Positions 15,662 to 24,776 are shown, counted from the stretch's first letter. The stretch is DNA of 38,521 bases from an uncultured Woeseia sp. (GCA_937925605.1 CALALV010000181.1:1-38521); one strand, 5' to 3'. Program-made: numbers and translations. The notes: generated by a model not told the origin, from the letters alone.

Positions 15662-16596
15662 GCCGCCAACCTCTCGCGGTTGCGTTCGATGCGGGTGACC
15701 AACCGGGTCAACTCCTCGTGGTCGCGAGCCGTCAGCGCCGGGCCCGGGGCGCGCACGGTCGGCGACGCGATCGCGCCGCGGCGATACAGCAGTTCCTTGC
15801 GCAGCGCGAGACCGACGCCAGGCTGCTGCTCGTGGCGCACGAGCGGCAGGTAGGCGTCGAACAGGTCCTCGGCGCGGTCGTGTTCGCCGGCCCGCCAGAG
15901 CCTGACGACCTCGACCAGCATTTCCGGGAAGGCGAAGCCGGTCATCGCGCCGTCGGCGCCACGGCCGAGCTCCTGCGGCAGGTAGAGACCGCCGTTGCCG
16001 CACAGGATGGAGACGCGCCGCTGCCCGTTGGCCTCGGCCTCGCGCACCGCGGTGAGCTTGGCGAGGCCCGGCCATTCCTCGTGTTTCAGCATGACCAGCT
16101 GCCGGTAGTCGGCGACCAGCCGGCCGAAGTCCTCGACCGAGATCTCCGAGTTCGTCGACAGCGGGTAGTCCTGGTAGCAGACCGGCACGTTGTCGTCGAG
16201 CGCCGCGAAGACGAGGTCGAAGTAACGGCGGATCTTGGCACCGGTGCCGAGGCCGGCGAGCGGTGCGACCATGACCCCGGCGGCGCCCGCGTCCATGGCC
16301 TGCCGCGACAGGCTCGCGAGCTTGTCGAGGCCGGCGTTCGATACGCCAACCACGACCGGCACGCGCCCGTCGACACGGGCCAGCACGCGCCGCATGAACT
16401 CCAGCGACTCGGCGGAAGTCAGTTTCTGCGCCTCGCCCATCATGCCGAGGATCGTTATGCCCGTGACGCCTCGCTCGATGTAGAAGTCCGTCAGCCGGTC
16501 GGCGCTGTCGAGATCGAGGCGGCCGTCGGCCGAGAACGGCGTCGCCGATATGATGTAGACGCCTGCCGCGCTCTCATCCAGTCGATGTGTGCTCAT
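15658..16596 (-). CDS. DHDPS/N-acetylneuraminate lyase family aldolase
   Basis: A 312-residue class I aldolase-fold protein. Key features are the TPFSADGRLD N-terminal block, TILGMMGEAQKL in place of the usual GTTGE, a tyrosine in VCYQDYP (about residue 140) and the Schiff-base lysine in LVMLKHEEWP (about 169). The family includes dihydrodipicolinate synthase and many catabolic lyases or dehydratases. The changed GMMGE motif and a catabolic operon argue against lysine biosynthesis. It overlaps the symporter gene upstream and the SDR gene downstream by ATGA each, so all three are translationally coupled. Substrate not assigned. Confidence 0.87.
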   Translation of the reverse strand: MSTHRLDESAAGVYIISATPFSADGRLDLDSADRLTDFYIERGVTGITILGMMGEAQKLTSAESLEFMRRVLARVDGRVPVVVGVSNAGLDKLASLSRQAMDAGAAGVMVAPLAGLGTGAKIRRYFDLVFAALDDNVPVCYQDYPLSTNSEISVEDFGRLVADYRQLVMLKHEEWPGLAKLTAVREAEANGQRRVSILCGNGGLYLPQELGRGADGAMTGFAFPEMLVEVVRLWRAGEHDRAEDLFDAYLPLVRHEQQPGVGLALRKELLYRRGAIASPTVRAPGPALTARDHEELTRLVTRIERNRERLAA

Positions 16597-18032
16597 GCCG
16601 CTTCTGTTCCTGTTTCCGAATTACTGGCCGCGACGCGCACGTAACGGCGCTCGCGGTCGCTGATTGCCGTAGCGTAGCGATGCTCGCCGTTCAGGTAGTC
16701 GCGCATCAACGTCAGGAAGACCCCGGACAGCAACAGCAGCGCGACGAGATTCGGCAGCGCGCTCGCCGCCACCGAAATATTGGCGAACGCCCACAGCTGG
16801 TCGACGTTCGTCACGCCGGCGAACACCACGCCGGGCAGGAAGTACAGCCAGCGCAGCCAGTAGAACGCGCGCGCGCCGACGAGGTCCTCCACTGCGGTCC
16901 TGAAGTAGACGTAGAAACCGATCTGCGTCGACAGGCAGAAAGTCAGGATCGCCGTCGAGATGAACGCGTTCGACAGGCCGGGGCTGTAGAAAGTCGAGAA
17001 TGCATCCAGCAGCATTTCGATGCCGGAGCTGCCGTTCGCCAGCACGCCGGTCGACAGGATCGCGAGCGCCGTGACCGTGCAGACGACCGTCGTGTCCACG
17101 AACACCTCCGCCGCGCCCCACAATCCCTGGCGGAACGGGTGCGGCGTCTCGGCGTTTGCGTGCACCATCGGCGACGTGCCGAGCCCGGCTTCGTTCGACA
17201 GCATGCCGCGCGCCATGCCCATCTGCACCGCGGCGACGACCGCGGCGCCGGCGAAGCCGCCGATCGCCGGCGCCGGCGCGAATGCGTAGCGCAGGATATC
17301 GGCGAGTACCGAGGGAATCGCGGTTGCATTCGCCGCGACGATGACCAGGCTGCCCGCCAGGTACAACACCGTCATCAGCGGCACGAGGCGCGCGCAGAAG
17401 CGGCCGATGCGGCGGACGCCGCCGATCGCGACGATTGCGGTGACGATGCCCATGCCCGCCGTCACGAGATACGGGCTGATGCCGTAGCTCGCGTCGAACG
17501 CGCGACCGACCGTGTGTGCCTGCAGCATCGAGGAGCTGAAGAAACAGTTTATCGTGACGCCGATGCTGAACAGCACGGCGAGCGCTCGCCAGCCGAGCGC
17601 CTTGCGGATGTAGAACATCGGTCCGCCGCGCAGCGCGCCGTCCGGTCCCATCTCGCGGTAGTGAACGCCGAGCGTGACCTCGGCAGCTTTCGAGATCATG
17701 CCGAAGAACGCGAGCACCCACATCCAGAAGATCGCGCCGGGCCCGCCGAGCGACAGCGCCGTCGCGACGCCGGCCATGTTGCCCATGCCGACGGTCCCGG
17801 CCAGCGAAGTCGACGCGGCCTGGAACGGCGTCATGCGCGTACGCTCGCGGCTCGCCTGCCGGTCGAGAATGCGGCCGAAGGTCTCGCCGAAAATCGTGCG
17901 GAAGCGCGTTACCTGGAAGAAGCGGCTGCGCCAGGTCAGGTACACGGACACGAACGCAATGAAGCCCATCGTCCACGGGCCCCACAGCAGGTCGCTCAGT
18001 TGCGTCACGACGCCGAGCAAGGCATCGAGCAT
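16593..18032 (-). CDS. AGCS-family sodium:amino acid symporter
   Basis: A 479-residue inner-membrane carrier with about ten to eleven hydrophobic helices. The diagnostic AGCS signature is present as SLAGTVGMGNMAGVATALSL followed by GGPGAIFWMW, with further conserved segments GGPMFYIRKAL and MARGMLSNEAGLGTSP. Members bring in alanine, glycine or other small amino acids with sodium. As first gene of a coupled catabolic operon, it probably imports the substrate. ATG 18032 is preceded by GGGGGG. The stop overlaps the next start. Confidence 0.93.
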   Translation of the reverse strand: MLDALLGVVTQLSDLLWGPWTMGFIAFVSVYLTWRSRFFQVTRFRTIFGETFGRILDRQASRERTRMTPFQAASTSLAGTVGMGNMAGVATALSLGGPGAIFWMWVLAFFGMISKAAEVTLGVHYREMGPDGALRGGPMFYIRKALGWRALAVLFSIGVTINCFFSSSMLQAHTVGRAFDASYGISPYLVTAGMGIVTAIVAIGGVRRIGRFCARLVPLMTVLYLAGSLVIVAANATAIPSVLADILRYAFAPAPAIGGFAGAAVVAAVQMGMARGMLSNEAGLGTSPMVHANAETPHPFRQGLWGAAEVFVDTTVVCTVTALAILSTGVLANGSSGIEMLLDAFSTFYSPGLSNAFISTAILTFCLSTQIGFYVYFRTAVEDLVGARAFYWLRWLYFLPGVVFAGVTNVDQLWAFANISVAASALPNLVALLLLSGVFLTLMRDYLNGEHRYATAISDRERRYVRVAASNSETGTEAA

Positions 18033-18119
18033 GAATCCCCCCGGTATGCACGCTTCGCCGGCGAGCCGGGTCGCGGCGCGCGACAGATTACAGTTGAAAC
18101 GTCAGGAGCCCGCGTGCCG

Positions 18120-18159
18120 GCTCGCTTGCGAGCGTAGCAAATCGCGCGAAACCGTCCAA
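18120..18159 (-). promoter_or_regulatory. Candidate promoter and palindrome before the AGCS operon
   Basis: On the minus strand, TTGGAC (18154-18159) and TACGCT with an upstream TG (18131-18136) are separated by 17 bases. A perfect inverted repeat GCTCGC-AA-GCGAGC (18120-18133) overlaps the -10 end, a place where a repressor could act. Confidence 0.3.
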
Positions 18160-18188
18160 CGCCGCCGCTCTCCGGCGTGCGCGCGTGA

Positions 18189-19406
18189 TCAGCGATCCGG
18201 GTCGAGGACGGCGCGCGCGACCCGTTCGCCCGTCGCCGCCGCGAGCGTCCAGCCGAGCATGCCGTGGCCGCAGTTCAGGTACAGCCCCGAGATCGACGTC
18301 GGCCCGGTCAGCGGCCGGCCGTCGGGCGTCATCGGCCGGTTGCCGGCCCATGGCGAATCGTCCTTCTCCGTCCAGTCGGCGGCCGAGGGCGCGAGCGCGC
18401 GCGCCGCGCGCCTGAGGTCGCCGATGCGGCGGTCGTCGTCGCGGCCGTCGCCGCCCGAGAAATCGGCGAAGCCCGAGACGCGCAGCCGCCCGCCGAGCGG
18501 GCAGAACAGGATGCGCCGGGCGGGGTCGGTGATGCTGATCGCCGGCGCCCGCAGGCCGCGCGGCAGCGTCAGGCTGTAGCCGCGCACCGGGTAGATCGGC
18601 GCGCGCAGCCCGACGCCGCGCAGCAACGCGCGACTCGCATCGCCGAGGCAGACGACCGCGGCGTCCGCGCGCAGTTCGCCCGAATCGCACAGGACGGCAC
18701 GCAGGCGACCGCGTTCGAGGGCAAGGCCGGTCACTGTCGTCCCGTAACGGGTTTCCACGCGGCCCCGAACGGCGAGCCACGCGGCGAGACCGCGCGTGAA
18801 CGCCCGGGCATCGCCGACCTCGTCGCGTTCCGCATGCACCGCGCCGGCATAGTCCGCGGCGAAACTCGCGAGCGCCGGCTCCAGCGCGCGCGCCTCGGCC
18901 GGTCCCAGGACAGCGGTCTCGCAACCGGCACGGCGCTTGAGGTCGGCGAGCGCGCGCGCCTCGGCCAGCGGGGTGCCGGGCGGCAGCAGCACGAGCTTGC
19001 CGTCGGCCGCGTGTGCAAACTCGATGCCGGTCGCCTCGCGCAGCTCGGCCAGCAGCCGCGCCGAGGCGAGTGCGAGCTCGAGCACGGCCAGCGTATTGGC
19101 GCGGGCCCTGGCAGCCGTGCACTGCGCGAGAAAACGCAATCCCCAGGCGGTGAGCGGCGGCTCGCGGAAGGGCCGCAGGCGGATGGCGGGATCGCGGCCG
19201 CAGATGACGCGCGGCAGCGCAGCCAGCAGGGCCGGCCGCGCCAGGGCATCGGTGAAGCTCCAGGACAGCTGGCCGCCGTTGGCGAAGCTCGCGCCCGCCG
19301 CCGGTTCTGCGGCGCGCTCGACGAGTGTGACCGCGACGCCGCGGCTGGCAAGGTAGTAGGCGCAGGTGACACCGGCGACGCCCGCGCCCAGGACGGCGAC
19401 CTGCAT
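18189..19406 (-). CDS. DadA-like FAD-dependent D-amino acid dehydrogenase
   Basis: A 405-residue flavoprotein of the DAO superfamily. The N-terminus VAVLGAGVAGVTCAYYLASRG is the dinucleotide-binding fold with GxGxxG, followed by the acid ERAAE. The segment ASFANGGQLSWSFTDALARP is very like the DadA signature. The C-terminus has RPMTPDGRPLTG and NCGHGMLGWTLA, typical of DadA. It oxidises D-amino acids at the membrane, feeding the respiratory chain. ATG 19406 places the fold at the extreme N-terminus; an upstream ATG at 19439 would add eleven residues. It lies 156 bases upstream of the AGCS operon on the same strand and fits a pathway producing D-amino acids. Confidence 0.87.
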   Translation of the reverse strand: MQVAVLGAGVAGVTCAYYLASRGVAVTLVERAAEPAAGASFANGGQLSWSFTDALARPALLAALPRVICGRDPAIRLRPFREPPLTAWGLRFLAQCTAARARANTLAVLELALASARLLAELREATGIEFAHAADGKLVLLPPGTPLAEARALADLKRRAGCETAVLGPAEARALEPALASFAADYAGAVHAERDEVGDARAFTRGLAAWLAVRGRVETRYGTTVTGLALERGRLRAVLCDSGELRADAAVVCLGDASRALLRGVGLRAPIYPVRGYSLTLPRGLRAPAISITDPARRILFCPLGGRLRVSGFADFSGGDGRDDDRRIGDLRRAARALAPSAADWTEKDDSPWAGNRPMTPDGRPLTGPTSISGLYLNCGHGMLGWTLAAATGERVARAVLDPDR

Positions 19407-19463
19407 GGACTGGCGCTCCCCGGGACCCGAGGGGCGCATGTTACGGGCGAGCGCGGGCCGGTG

Positions 19464-19910
19464 CTACTTGATGTTCAGCGCCGCGTCGCGCCCGGCGATG
19501 ACCTGCTCGCTGTGGCGGATGCGCAGGTTGGTCTGGTCGGGATTCGCGTGCACGAGGAATCCTTCCGGCGTGTGCAGCAACAGCGAGACGTCGATGTCCA
19601 TGTCGCGGGCGTTCGCCCGGCGGCGAATCTCGCAAACAGTACGTTCCTTCCTGCGATCGAAAACCGTGAAGCTGTTTTCCGTCATGCGCACGTCGTAGGC
19701 CTTGCCGCTGCCGCGCACGACCTCGCCGTTGTGCACGGTCGCCCGGCGCTTGCCCTTCTCGTCGAACAGGTCCAGCTCGACGTCGAGGTCGCCGCTGTCC
19801 TCCTCGCGCGCGACCCTGAGCAGCGGCTCGCCCTTGCAGGCCAGCAGGTTCGGCGTATCTGTGTACTCGTTGCCGCCGATGCGGACAACGAAGTCCTTGC
19901 GTACTTTCAT
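19464..19910 (-). CDS. Conserved-looking protein of unknown function, 148 residues
   Basis: I do not recognise this protein. It has no signal peptide or membrane helix. It is strongly charged and made of short alternating strands (DLDVELDLFDEKGKRRATV, then AYDVRMTENSFTVFD), which suggests an all-beta fold with repeated strand-turn-strand units. The start is well supported: ATG 19908-19910 follows AGAGGTGA six bases upstream. It lies 57 bases before the dadA-like gene on the same strand and after hairpins that follow the ectoine operon. Codon use looks like that of its neighbours. Role unknown. Confidence 0.75.
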   Translation of the reverse strand: MKVRKDFVVRIGGNEYTDTPNLLACKGEPLLRVAREEDSGDLDVELDLFDEKGKRRATVHNGEVVRGSGKAYDVRMTENSFTVFDRRKERTVCEIRRRANARDMDIDVSLLLHTPEGFLVHANPDQTNLRIRHSEQVIAGRDAALNIK

Positions 19911-19935
19911 GGAAATCACCTCTGGATTCGGTCGG

Positions 19936-19971
19936 GCCGGGCCGGCGACCGGCCCGGCAAAGCTTTGCCGG
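19936..19971. other. Two overlapping perfect palindromic hairpins
   Basis: CCGGGCCGG-CGA-CCGGCCCGG (19937-19957) forms a nine-pair stem, ten pairs if the flanking G/C is added. It overlaps an 18-base perfect palindrome CCGGCAAAGCTTTGCCGG (19954-19971). They share bases 19954-19958 and so exclude each other in RNA. They lie between the symporter stop (20006) and the next gene start (19910). No T-run follows on the minus strand. Confidence 0.7.
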
Positions 19972-20005
19972 TCGCGACCGCAGCAGGGCGGCCGCGGCGC
20001 GGGTC

Positions 20006-21439
20006 TCAGGTCCGGTCCGCCAGCGCCGCGCGGGCGCCTGCGCCGGACGTGGCGCTGGACAGGGCCAGTGCGACGAGGAAGCCGACCAGGATGCCCGGCA
20101 TGCCCTCGTAGACCATGTCGTGCCAGCCGGCCAGGCGCCAGCCGATGGCGGTCGCCACGCCGCCCAGCATCGTCGCGATGGCCACGGGCTCCGTGACCCG
20201 GCGGCCGAGGGCGTACAGCGCCAGGAGCGGCGCGAAGGCCGAGGCCAGCACGCCCCAGGACATGATCACGAGCTGGAAGACGCTGCGCGCGCCGGCGAGC
20301 GAGACGCCGAGCGCGAGTGCGACGACCAGCGCCGTGACCAGCTTGATCTGCCAGTTGCGCTCCAGCCGGGAAGGCGCGAGGTCGTGGGTTACCGCGGCCG
20401 AACAGGAGAGCACGAGCGAATCGGCGGTCGACATCGTTGCGGCGAAAATGCCGGCCAGGATCATGCCGACGAAGAAATCGGGCAGCAGCTCGAGCGCCAT
20501 CGTCGGCAGCGCGAGTTCCGCGTCCAGGTCGCCGATCTCGGGCAGGTACAGGCGCGAGAGCATCCCGACGCCCGTGGCCAGCAGGTAGAACAGCGTGAAG
20601 TAGCTGTAATACCAGAAGCGCGTGCGACCGAGATTGGCCGGGTCGTCGAGCGCCATGAAGCGCACCATCACGTGCGGCTGGCCGACCACGGAGAAGCCGG
20701 CGAACATCCAGCCGACGACGAACATCGCGAGCCCGGCCATGCCGGGCAGCAGCATGTCCTGCGGGTAGACATCGAGGAATCCGGGGATCGCCCGCATGTC
20801 GCTGATCGTAGCGTCCAGCCCTCCCTTGCCGACGACGGCGACGACGAGCAGCAGCGCCATGGCCGCGAGCATGACCATGGATTGCGCGGCATCGGTCCAG
20901 ATCGACGCACGGATGCCGCCGGCGACGCTGTAGGCGAGTACGACGACCGCGACGGCGATCGCGCCGTAGTCGGGGTTCCAACCCAGAACGCCCTGCAGCG
21001 CCTTGCCGCCGGCGCTGATCTGCGCCGCGGCGTAGGAACCGAGGAACAGCAGCATCACGACGGCCGCCAGTCGCCGCCAGGTGGCGAACTCCTCGCCGTG
21101 CCAGCGCGCCAGCACGGCGGCGAAGGAGGCTTCGTTGGTGGACTCGGTGTACTCGCGCAGCCGCCGGTGGATGAAGAGCGAGCCGAGGAAATCGCCGAGC
21201 AGCCAGCCGATCATCAGCCAGGCCGCGGCGAAACCTGCGGCGTAGGTGAAGCCGATGACGCCTATGAACATGTAGCCCGAGTTGTTGGTCGCCACCGCGG
21301 ACAGGCCGGCGAGCCAGGGTTTCACCTCGCGGCTCGCGAGGTAGTAGTCGTTGCGATGCTTGCGCGCGCGCAGCGCGGACGCCAGCCCCACGCCGACGAA
21401 GAGCAGCAGGAAAGCGGCAAAACTGAGTTCGATGATCAT
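20006..21439 (-). CDS. SSS-family sodium:solute symporter in the ectoine operon
   Basis: A 477-residue inner-membrane carrier with about 13 hydrophobic helices. SSS-family hallmarks include an unwound first helix region (WLAGLSAVATNNSGYMFIGVIGF), SVAGGIRASIWTDAAQ and GIFAATMSTADSLVLSCSA, the last holding the sodium-site serines. It resembles PutP-type proline transporters. The position, 40 bases after ask in the ectABC-ask operon, suggests uptake of ectoine or another compatible solute; SSS carriers are known neighbours of some ect clusters. ATG 21439 is the start. No clear terminator with a T-run follows, only hairpins. Confidence 0.9.
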   Translation of the reverse strand: MIIELSFAAFLLLFVGVGLASALRARKHRNDYYLASREVKPWLAGLSAVATNNSGYMFIGVIGFTYAAGFAAAWLMIGWLLGDFLGSLFIHRRLREYTESTNEASFAAVLARWHGEEFATWRRLAAVVMLLFLGSYAAAQISAGGKALQGVLGWNPDYGAIAVAVVVLAYSVAGGIRASIWTDAAQSMVMLAAMALLLVVAVVGKGGLDATISDMRAIPGFLDVYPQDMLLPGMAGLAMFVVGWMFAGFSVVGQPHVMVRFMALDDPANLGRTRFWYYSYFTLFYLLATGVGMLSRLYLPEIGDLDAELALPTMALELLPDFFVGMILAGIFAATMSTADSLVLSCSAAVTHDLAPSRLERNWQIKLVTALVVALALGVSLAGARSVFQLVIMSWGVLASAFAPLLALYALGRRVTEPVAIATMLGGVATAIGWRLAGWHDMVYEGMPGILVGFLVALALSSATSGAGARAALADRT

Positions 21440-21479
21440 GTCGGGTCCGGGCGTCGATGCTGCCGCGCCGGCGGCGGGC

Positions 21480-22964
21480 TCACGCGGCCCGCGTCGACCG
21501 GCTGTCGTCGCTCGCCGCTTTCGCCGGTGATTCGACGAGCTCCCGGTGCAGCGCGATCACCGACTTGTCGAAATCGTCCTCGCCGACCACGAACAGGATG
21601 TCGACGTTGCGGATCAGCTGGTGCACGCCCAGCACGTCCACGCCGTCGTCGGCGAGCGCGTTGACCGCGCGGGCGGTCAGCCCCGGCACCTCGAGATCGC
21701 TGCCGATCGCGGACACGACGGCGACCTTGCGGACCGTGATCGTGGCCGACTCGAAGCGCTCGCGCAGTTCGACGGTTGCCCGCTTGATCTTCTTCAGCGG
21801 GCCCTCGACGTAGTGAACGATCGTGTTGGCGTTCGACGTCTTGGTGACGATGCGCAGGCGATTGCGCTTCATGGCCTCGAGGATCGCGATGTCGTAGCCG
21901 TTGACGCGCACCATGTCCTGCTCGAAGAACTCGAGCGCGTAGACGTTGGGCAGGCCGGTCACGATCTCCGTGCGCGGCTGCTCGGACACGTAGTCGCCGT
22001 TGATGACGGTGCCCTCGTCTTCCGGGTCGAAGGTATTCTTGATGCGCAGCGGGATGCGCGCCTGGCGCAGGCCCTTGGCGGCGCTCGGGTGGATCGCCTC
22101 CATGCCCATGTTCGACAGCTGGTCGGCGACGTCGTAGTTGGTGCGGCCTATCTTCCTGACCTTGTCCTCGCCGATCAGCAGCGGGTCGCCGCTCGACAGG
22201 TGGAATTCCTTGTGGATGATGGCCTCGCGGGCGCGCGTCAGCACGGCGATGCGCGAGAAAATGACCTCGGTGTAGCCGCGGCCGTAGGTGGCGACCGCGC
22301 CGTCGCGGCTGTGGCCATAGCCGGTGACGATCGGCAGCGTCGTCGCGAGGTCGATGTCGTCGAGCGAGCCGCGGATTTTCTCGTCCAGCGTAAGCTGCTC
22401 GTTGTCGCGCCAGTTGGTCAGGTCGACGAAGCAGGCGTTGACGCCGCGCTGCTGCAGCAGCAATGTCGTGTTGTGCGCGCTATGCGCCTCGCCCAGCGCC
22501 GACAGCATCTCCCGGACGGTATTCATGTGCTCCGACAGGCTGAAATGCCCGTAGGAACACAGGCGGTGCAGGTCGAGCAGGCAGCTGCGCACGCCCTCGA
22601 TGCGCTCGCGCACGAACTGGTCGGCGATGCGCCGATCTGCATGGTCGCCGAAGATCTCCGAGTTGATCTTCAGCATGTCGTCGCCGACCCGCGACAGCGC
22701 GTCACCCCAGGCCCAGTCGGACTCGGAGTTCGAGAACAGCGCGTGCACGCCCGGCTCGCCGGTCTTCTTGTGGCGCAGCAGCTTGTTCGTGATGCCGGCA
22801 TAGGCCGAGACCACGAAGACGCGGCGGTACAACTCGTCGCCGCGGCGCTGCCCGATGAAGATGTTGTTGAGGATCGACTCGGTATCGGCCATCGATGTGC
22901 CGCCGATTTTCTCGACCGTGTGTCCGGCGCTCTGCGCCGCGGTTTTTTCGTCGCTCGTGTTCAC
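21480..22964 (-). CDS. ask: Ectoine-type aspartate kinase
   Basis: A 494-residue aspartokinase making aspartyl phosphate, the first step towards L-aspartate semialdehyde and ectoine. It opens with the kinase motif VEKIGGTSMADTES, has a catalytic domain with GRGYTEVIFSR and C-terminal ACT regions (IVTKTSNANTIVHYV, VAVVSAIGSDL). Such Ask_Ect enzymes are found in ect operons and are thought to escape normal lysine/threonine feedback. The start is GTG at 22962-22964 with AAGGAA eight bases upstream. It lies 55 bases after ectC. The long insert between kinase and ACT regions fits this subclass. Confidence 0.93.
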   Translation of the reverse strand: MNTSDEKTAAQSAGHTVEKIGGTSMADTESILNNIFIGQRRGDELYRRVFVVSAYAGITNKLLRHKKTGEPGVHALFSNSESDWAWGDALSRVGDDMLKINSEIFGDHADRRIADQFVRERIEGVRSCLLDLHRLCSYGHFSLSEHMNTVREMLSALGEAHSAHNTTLLLQQRGVNACFVDLTNWRDNEQLTLDEKIRGSLDDIDLATTLPIVTGYGHSRDGAVATYGRGYTEVIFSRIAVLTRAREAIIHKEFHLSSGDPLLIGEDKVRKIGRTNYDVADQLSNMGMEAIHPSAAKGLRQARIPLRIKNTFDPEDEGTVINGDYVSEQPRTEIVTGLPNVYALEFFEQDMVRVNGYDIAILEAMKRNRLRIVTKTSNANTIVHYVEGPLKKIKRATVELRERFESATITVRKVAVVSAIGSDLEVPGLTARAVNALADDGVDVLGVHQLIRNVDILFVVGEDDFDKSVIALHRELVESPAKAASDDSRSTRAA

Positions 22965-23019
22965 TTTCGCAATTCCTTGCCTGGCAGGTCGCTGCGCGCG
23001 GCCTGCGCGGGCCGCAGGC

Positions 23020-23418
23020 TCAGGCCTCGGCCGCCTCCGCGTGCACCGGGTAGGCGCCGGAGGCGTCGTGGACCTCGTCGCCGCGCAGCGGCGGGTTGAA
23101 GACGCAGGCCATCTGCATGTCCTCTTCGGCACGCAGGATGTGCCGGTCGTGCCTGTCCAGCGCGTACATGACGCCCGGACGGATCTGCGTCACTTCGCCG
23201 GTCTCGCGGTCCTCGATGCTGCCGCGGCCGGACATGCAATAGACCGACTCGAGGTGCCGCTTGTAGTGCATCGGCAGCTCGGCGCCGGCGTAGATGGTCG
23301 TGACGTGGAAGGAAAAGCCCATGCCGTCATCGCGCAGCAGCAGGCGGACGCTGGTCCAGCCCTCCGCGTCGACGCGGCGGTCGCTGTCCTTCGCTTCGTT
23401 GTAGTCGCGAATGATCAT
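23020..23418 (-). CDS. ectC: Ectoine synthase
   Basis: A 132-residue cupin that closes N-gamma-acetyl-L-2,4-diaminobutyrate to ectoine. It starts MIIRDYNEAKDSDRRV as usual for EctC. The conserved core is present: ELPMHYKRHLESVYCMSGRGSIED with the metal-binding glutamate, YALDRHDRHIL with the metal-binding tyrosine and histidine, and a CVFNPPLRGDEVHD C-terminus. Length agrees with the family. ATG 23416-23418 follows a strong AGGAGG, 11 bases after the ectB stop. Confidence 0.97.
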   Translation of the reverse strand: MIIRDYNEAKDSDRRVDAEGWTSVRLLLRDDGMGFSFHVTTIYAGAELPMHYKRHLESVYCMSGRGSIEDRETGEVTQIRPGVMYALDRHDRHILRAEEDMQMACVFNPPLRGDEVHDASGAYPVHAEAAEA

Positions 23419-23429
23419 CTCAAGCCTCC

Positions 23430-24743
23430 TCACGCAGCCTGCCGGTCGTGCCTGGCGGCCACGGCGTCGACGGCGTCGCCGAGTATGGTGAGGCCCTTCG
23501 CGAGCTCTTCGTCGCTGATCGTCAGCGCGACGAGGCACTTGACGACCTCGTCCTCCGGGCCGGCCGACTCGATGACGAGACCGTTCTCGTAAGCATGCGA
23601 GATGACCTCGCCGGCGAACTCACCGGACGGCATCTGCAGGCCGCGCATCATGCCGCGTCCCTTCATGGCGATGCCCGCGGACTTGTTGCGCGCGATGATG
23701 GCCTCGAGCCCGGCTTCGAGCTTCGCCGACTTGTCGGCCAGGGTCGCCTCGGCCTGGTCGCGATCACGCCAGAAGTGCTCGAGGGCGGCGCGCGCCGTGA
23801 CGAAGGCGTGGCAGTTGCCGCGGAACGTGCCGTTGTGCTCACCCGGCAGCCAGTCGTCGTGCTTGCGGTCGATCAGCACCAGCGCCATCGGCAGGCCGTA
23901 ACCGGAAACGGACTTGGCCAGCGTGACGATATCCGGCCGGATTCCGGACGGCTCGAAGCTGAAGAAGGTCCCGCAACGGCCGACGCCGGCCTGGATGTCG
24001 TCCAGGATCAGCAGCGCGCCGTGCTCGCGGGCGATCTTTTCGATCTTGCGCAGCCACTCGTCGCTCGCGGCATTGAGCCCGCCCTCGCCCTGCACGGCCT
24101 CGACGAGAATCGCCGCCGGCGCGTCGACGCCGCTGGACGGGTCGGACAGCACGCGGTCGAGGTAGTCGGCCGTGTCTAGCTCGTCGCCCATGTAGCCGTC
24201 GTACGGCATGCGCGTCACGCCGCCGAGCTCGACGCCGGCGCCGCCGCGGTGATGCTGGTTGCCGGTCGCTGCCAGCGCCCCTAGCGTCACGCCGTGGAAG
24301 CCGTTCGTGAATGCGATGACGTTCTGGCGCCCGGTGACCTTGCGCGCGAGCTTCATGGCCGCCTCGACGGCGTTCGCGCCGGTCGGGCCGGGGAACTGCA
24401 GCACGTAGTCGAGTTCGCGCGGCTTCAGGACCGTCTCGTGGAACTCGAAGAGGAAGCGCTCCTTGGCGCTCGAGTGCATGTCGAGGCTGTGGGTGATGCC
24501 GTCGCCGGTGATGTAGTCGACCAGCGCGTCCTTGAGCACCGGGTGGTTGTGGCCATAGTTCAGGCTCGAGCAGCCCATCAGGAAGTCGAGGTACTTCTCG
24601 CCGTCGCGGCTGATCAGCCACGAGCCCTGCGCCCGGTCGAAGATGGCGGGGAAGTTGCGGGAGTAGCTGCGAACGCGGGATTCGAGCAGTTCGAAAGTTT
24701 CAACGGCTGGCTCGCCGGCCGCCGTACGGTTGGTATCAGACAT
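23430..24743 (-). CDS. ectB: L-2,4-diaminobutyrate transaminase
   Basis: A 437-residue class III aminotransferase converting aspartate semialdehyde to diaminobutyrate with glutamate as donor. EctB features include ETFELLESRVRSYSRNFPAIFDRAQGSWL at the N-terminus, FPGPTGANAVEAA, GFHGVTLGALAATGN, ILDDIQAGVGRCG and the PLP lysine in VTLAKSVSGYGLP. The length fits. ATG 24743 follows AGAGGACC. It is second in the operon, 33 bases after ectA. Confidence 0.97.
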   Translation of the reverse strand: MSDTNRTAAGEPAVETFELLESRVRSYSRNFPAIFDRAQGSWLISRDGEKYLDFLMGCSSLNYGHNHPVLKDALVDYITGDGITHSLDMHSSAKERFLFEFHETVLKPRELDYVLQFPGPTGANAVEAAMKLARKVTGRQNVIAFTNGFHGVTLGALAATGNQHHRGGAGVELGGVTRMPYDGYMGDELDTADYLDRVLSDPSSGVDAPAAILVEAVQGEGGLNAASDEWLRKIEKIAREHGALLILDDIQAGVGRCGTFFSFEPSGIRPDIVTLAKSVSGYGLPMALVLIDRKHDDWLPGEHNGTFRGNCHAFVTARAALEHFWRDRDQAEATLADKSAKLEAGLEAIIARNKSAGIAMKGRGMMRGLQMPSGEFAGEVISHAYENGLVIESAGPEDEVVKCLVALTISDEELAKGLTILGDAVDAVAARHDRQAA

Positions 24744-24776
24744 GTCGGTCCTCTGTATAAGTGTCGAATTCGTGAT

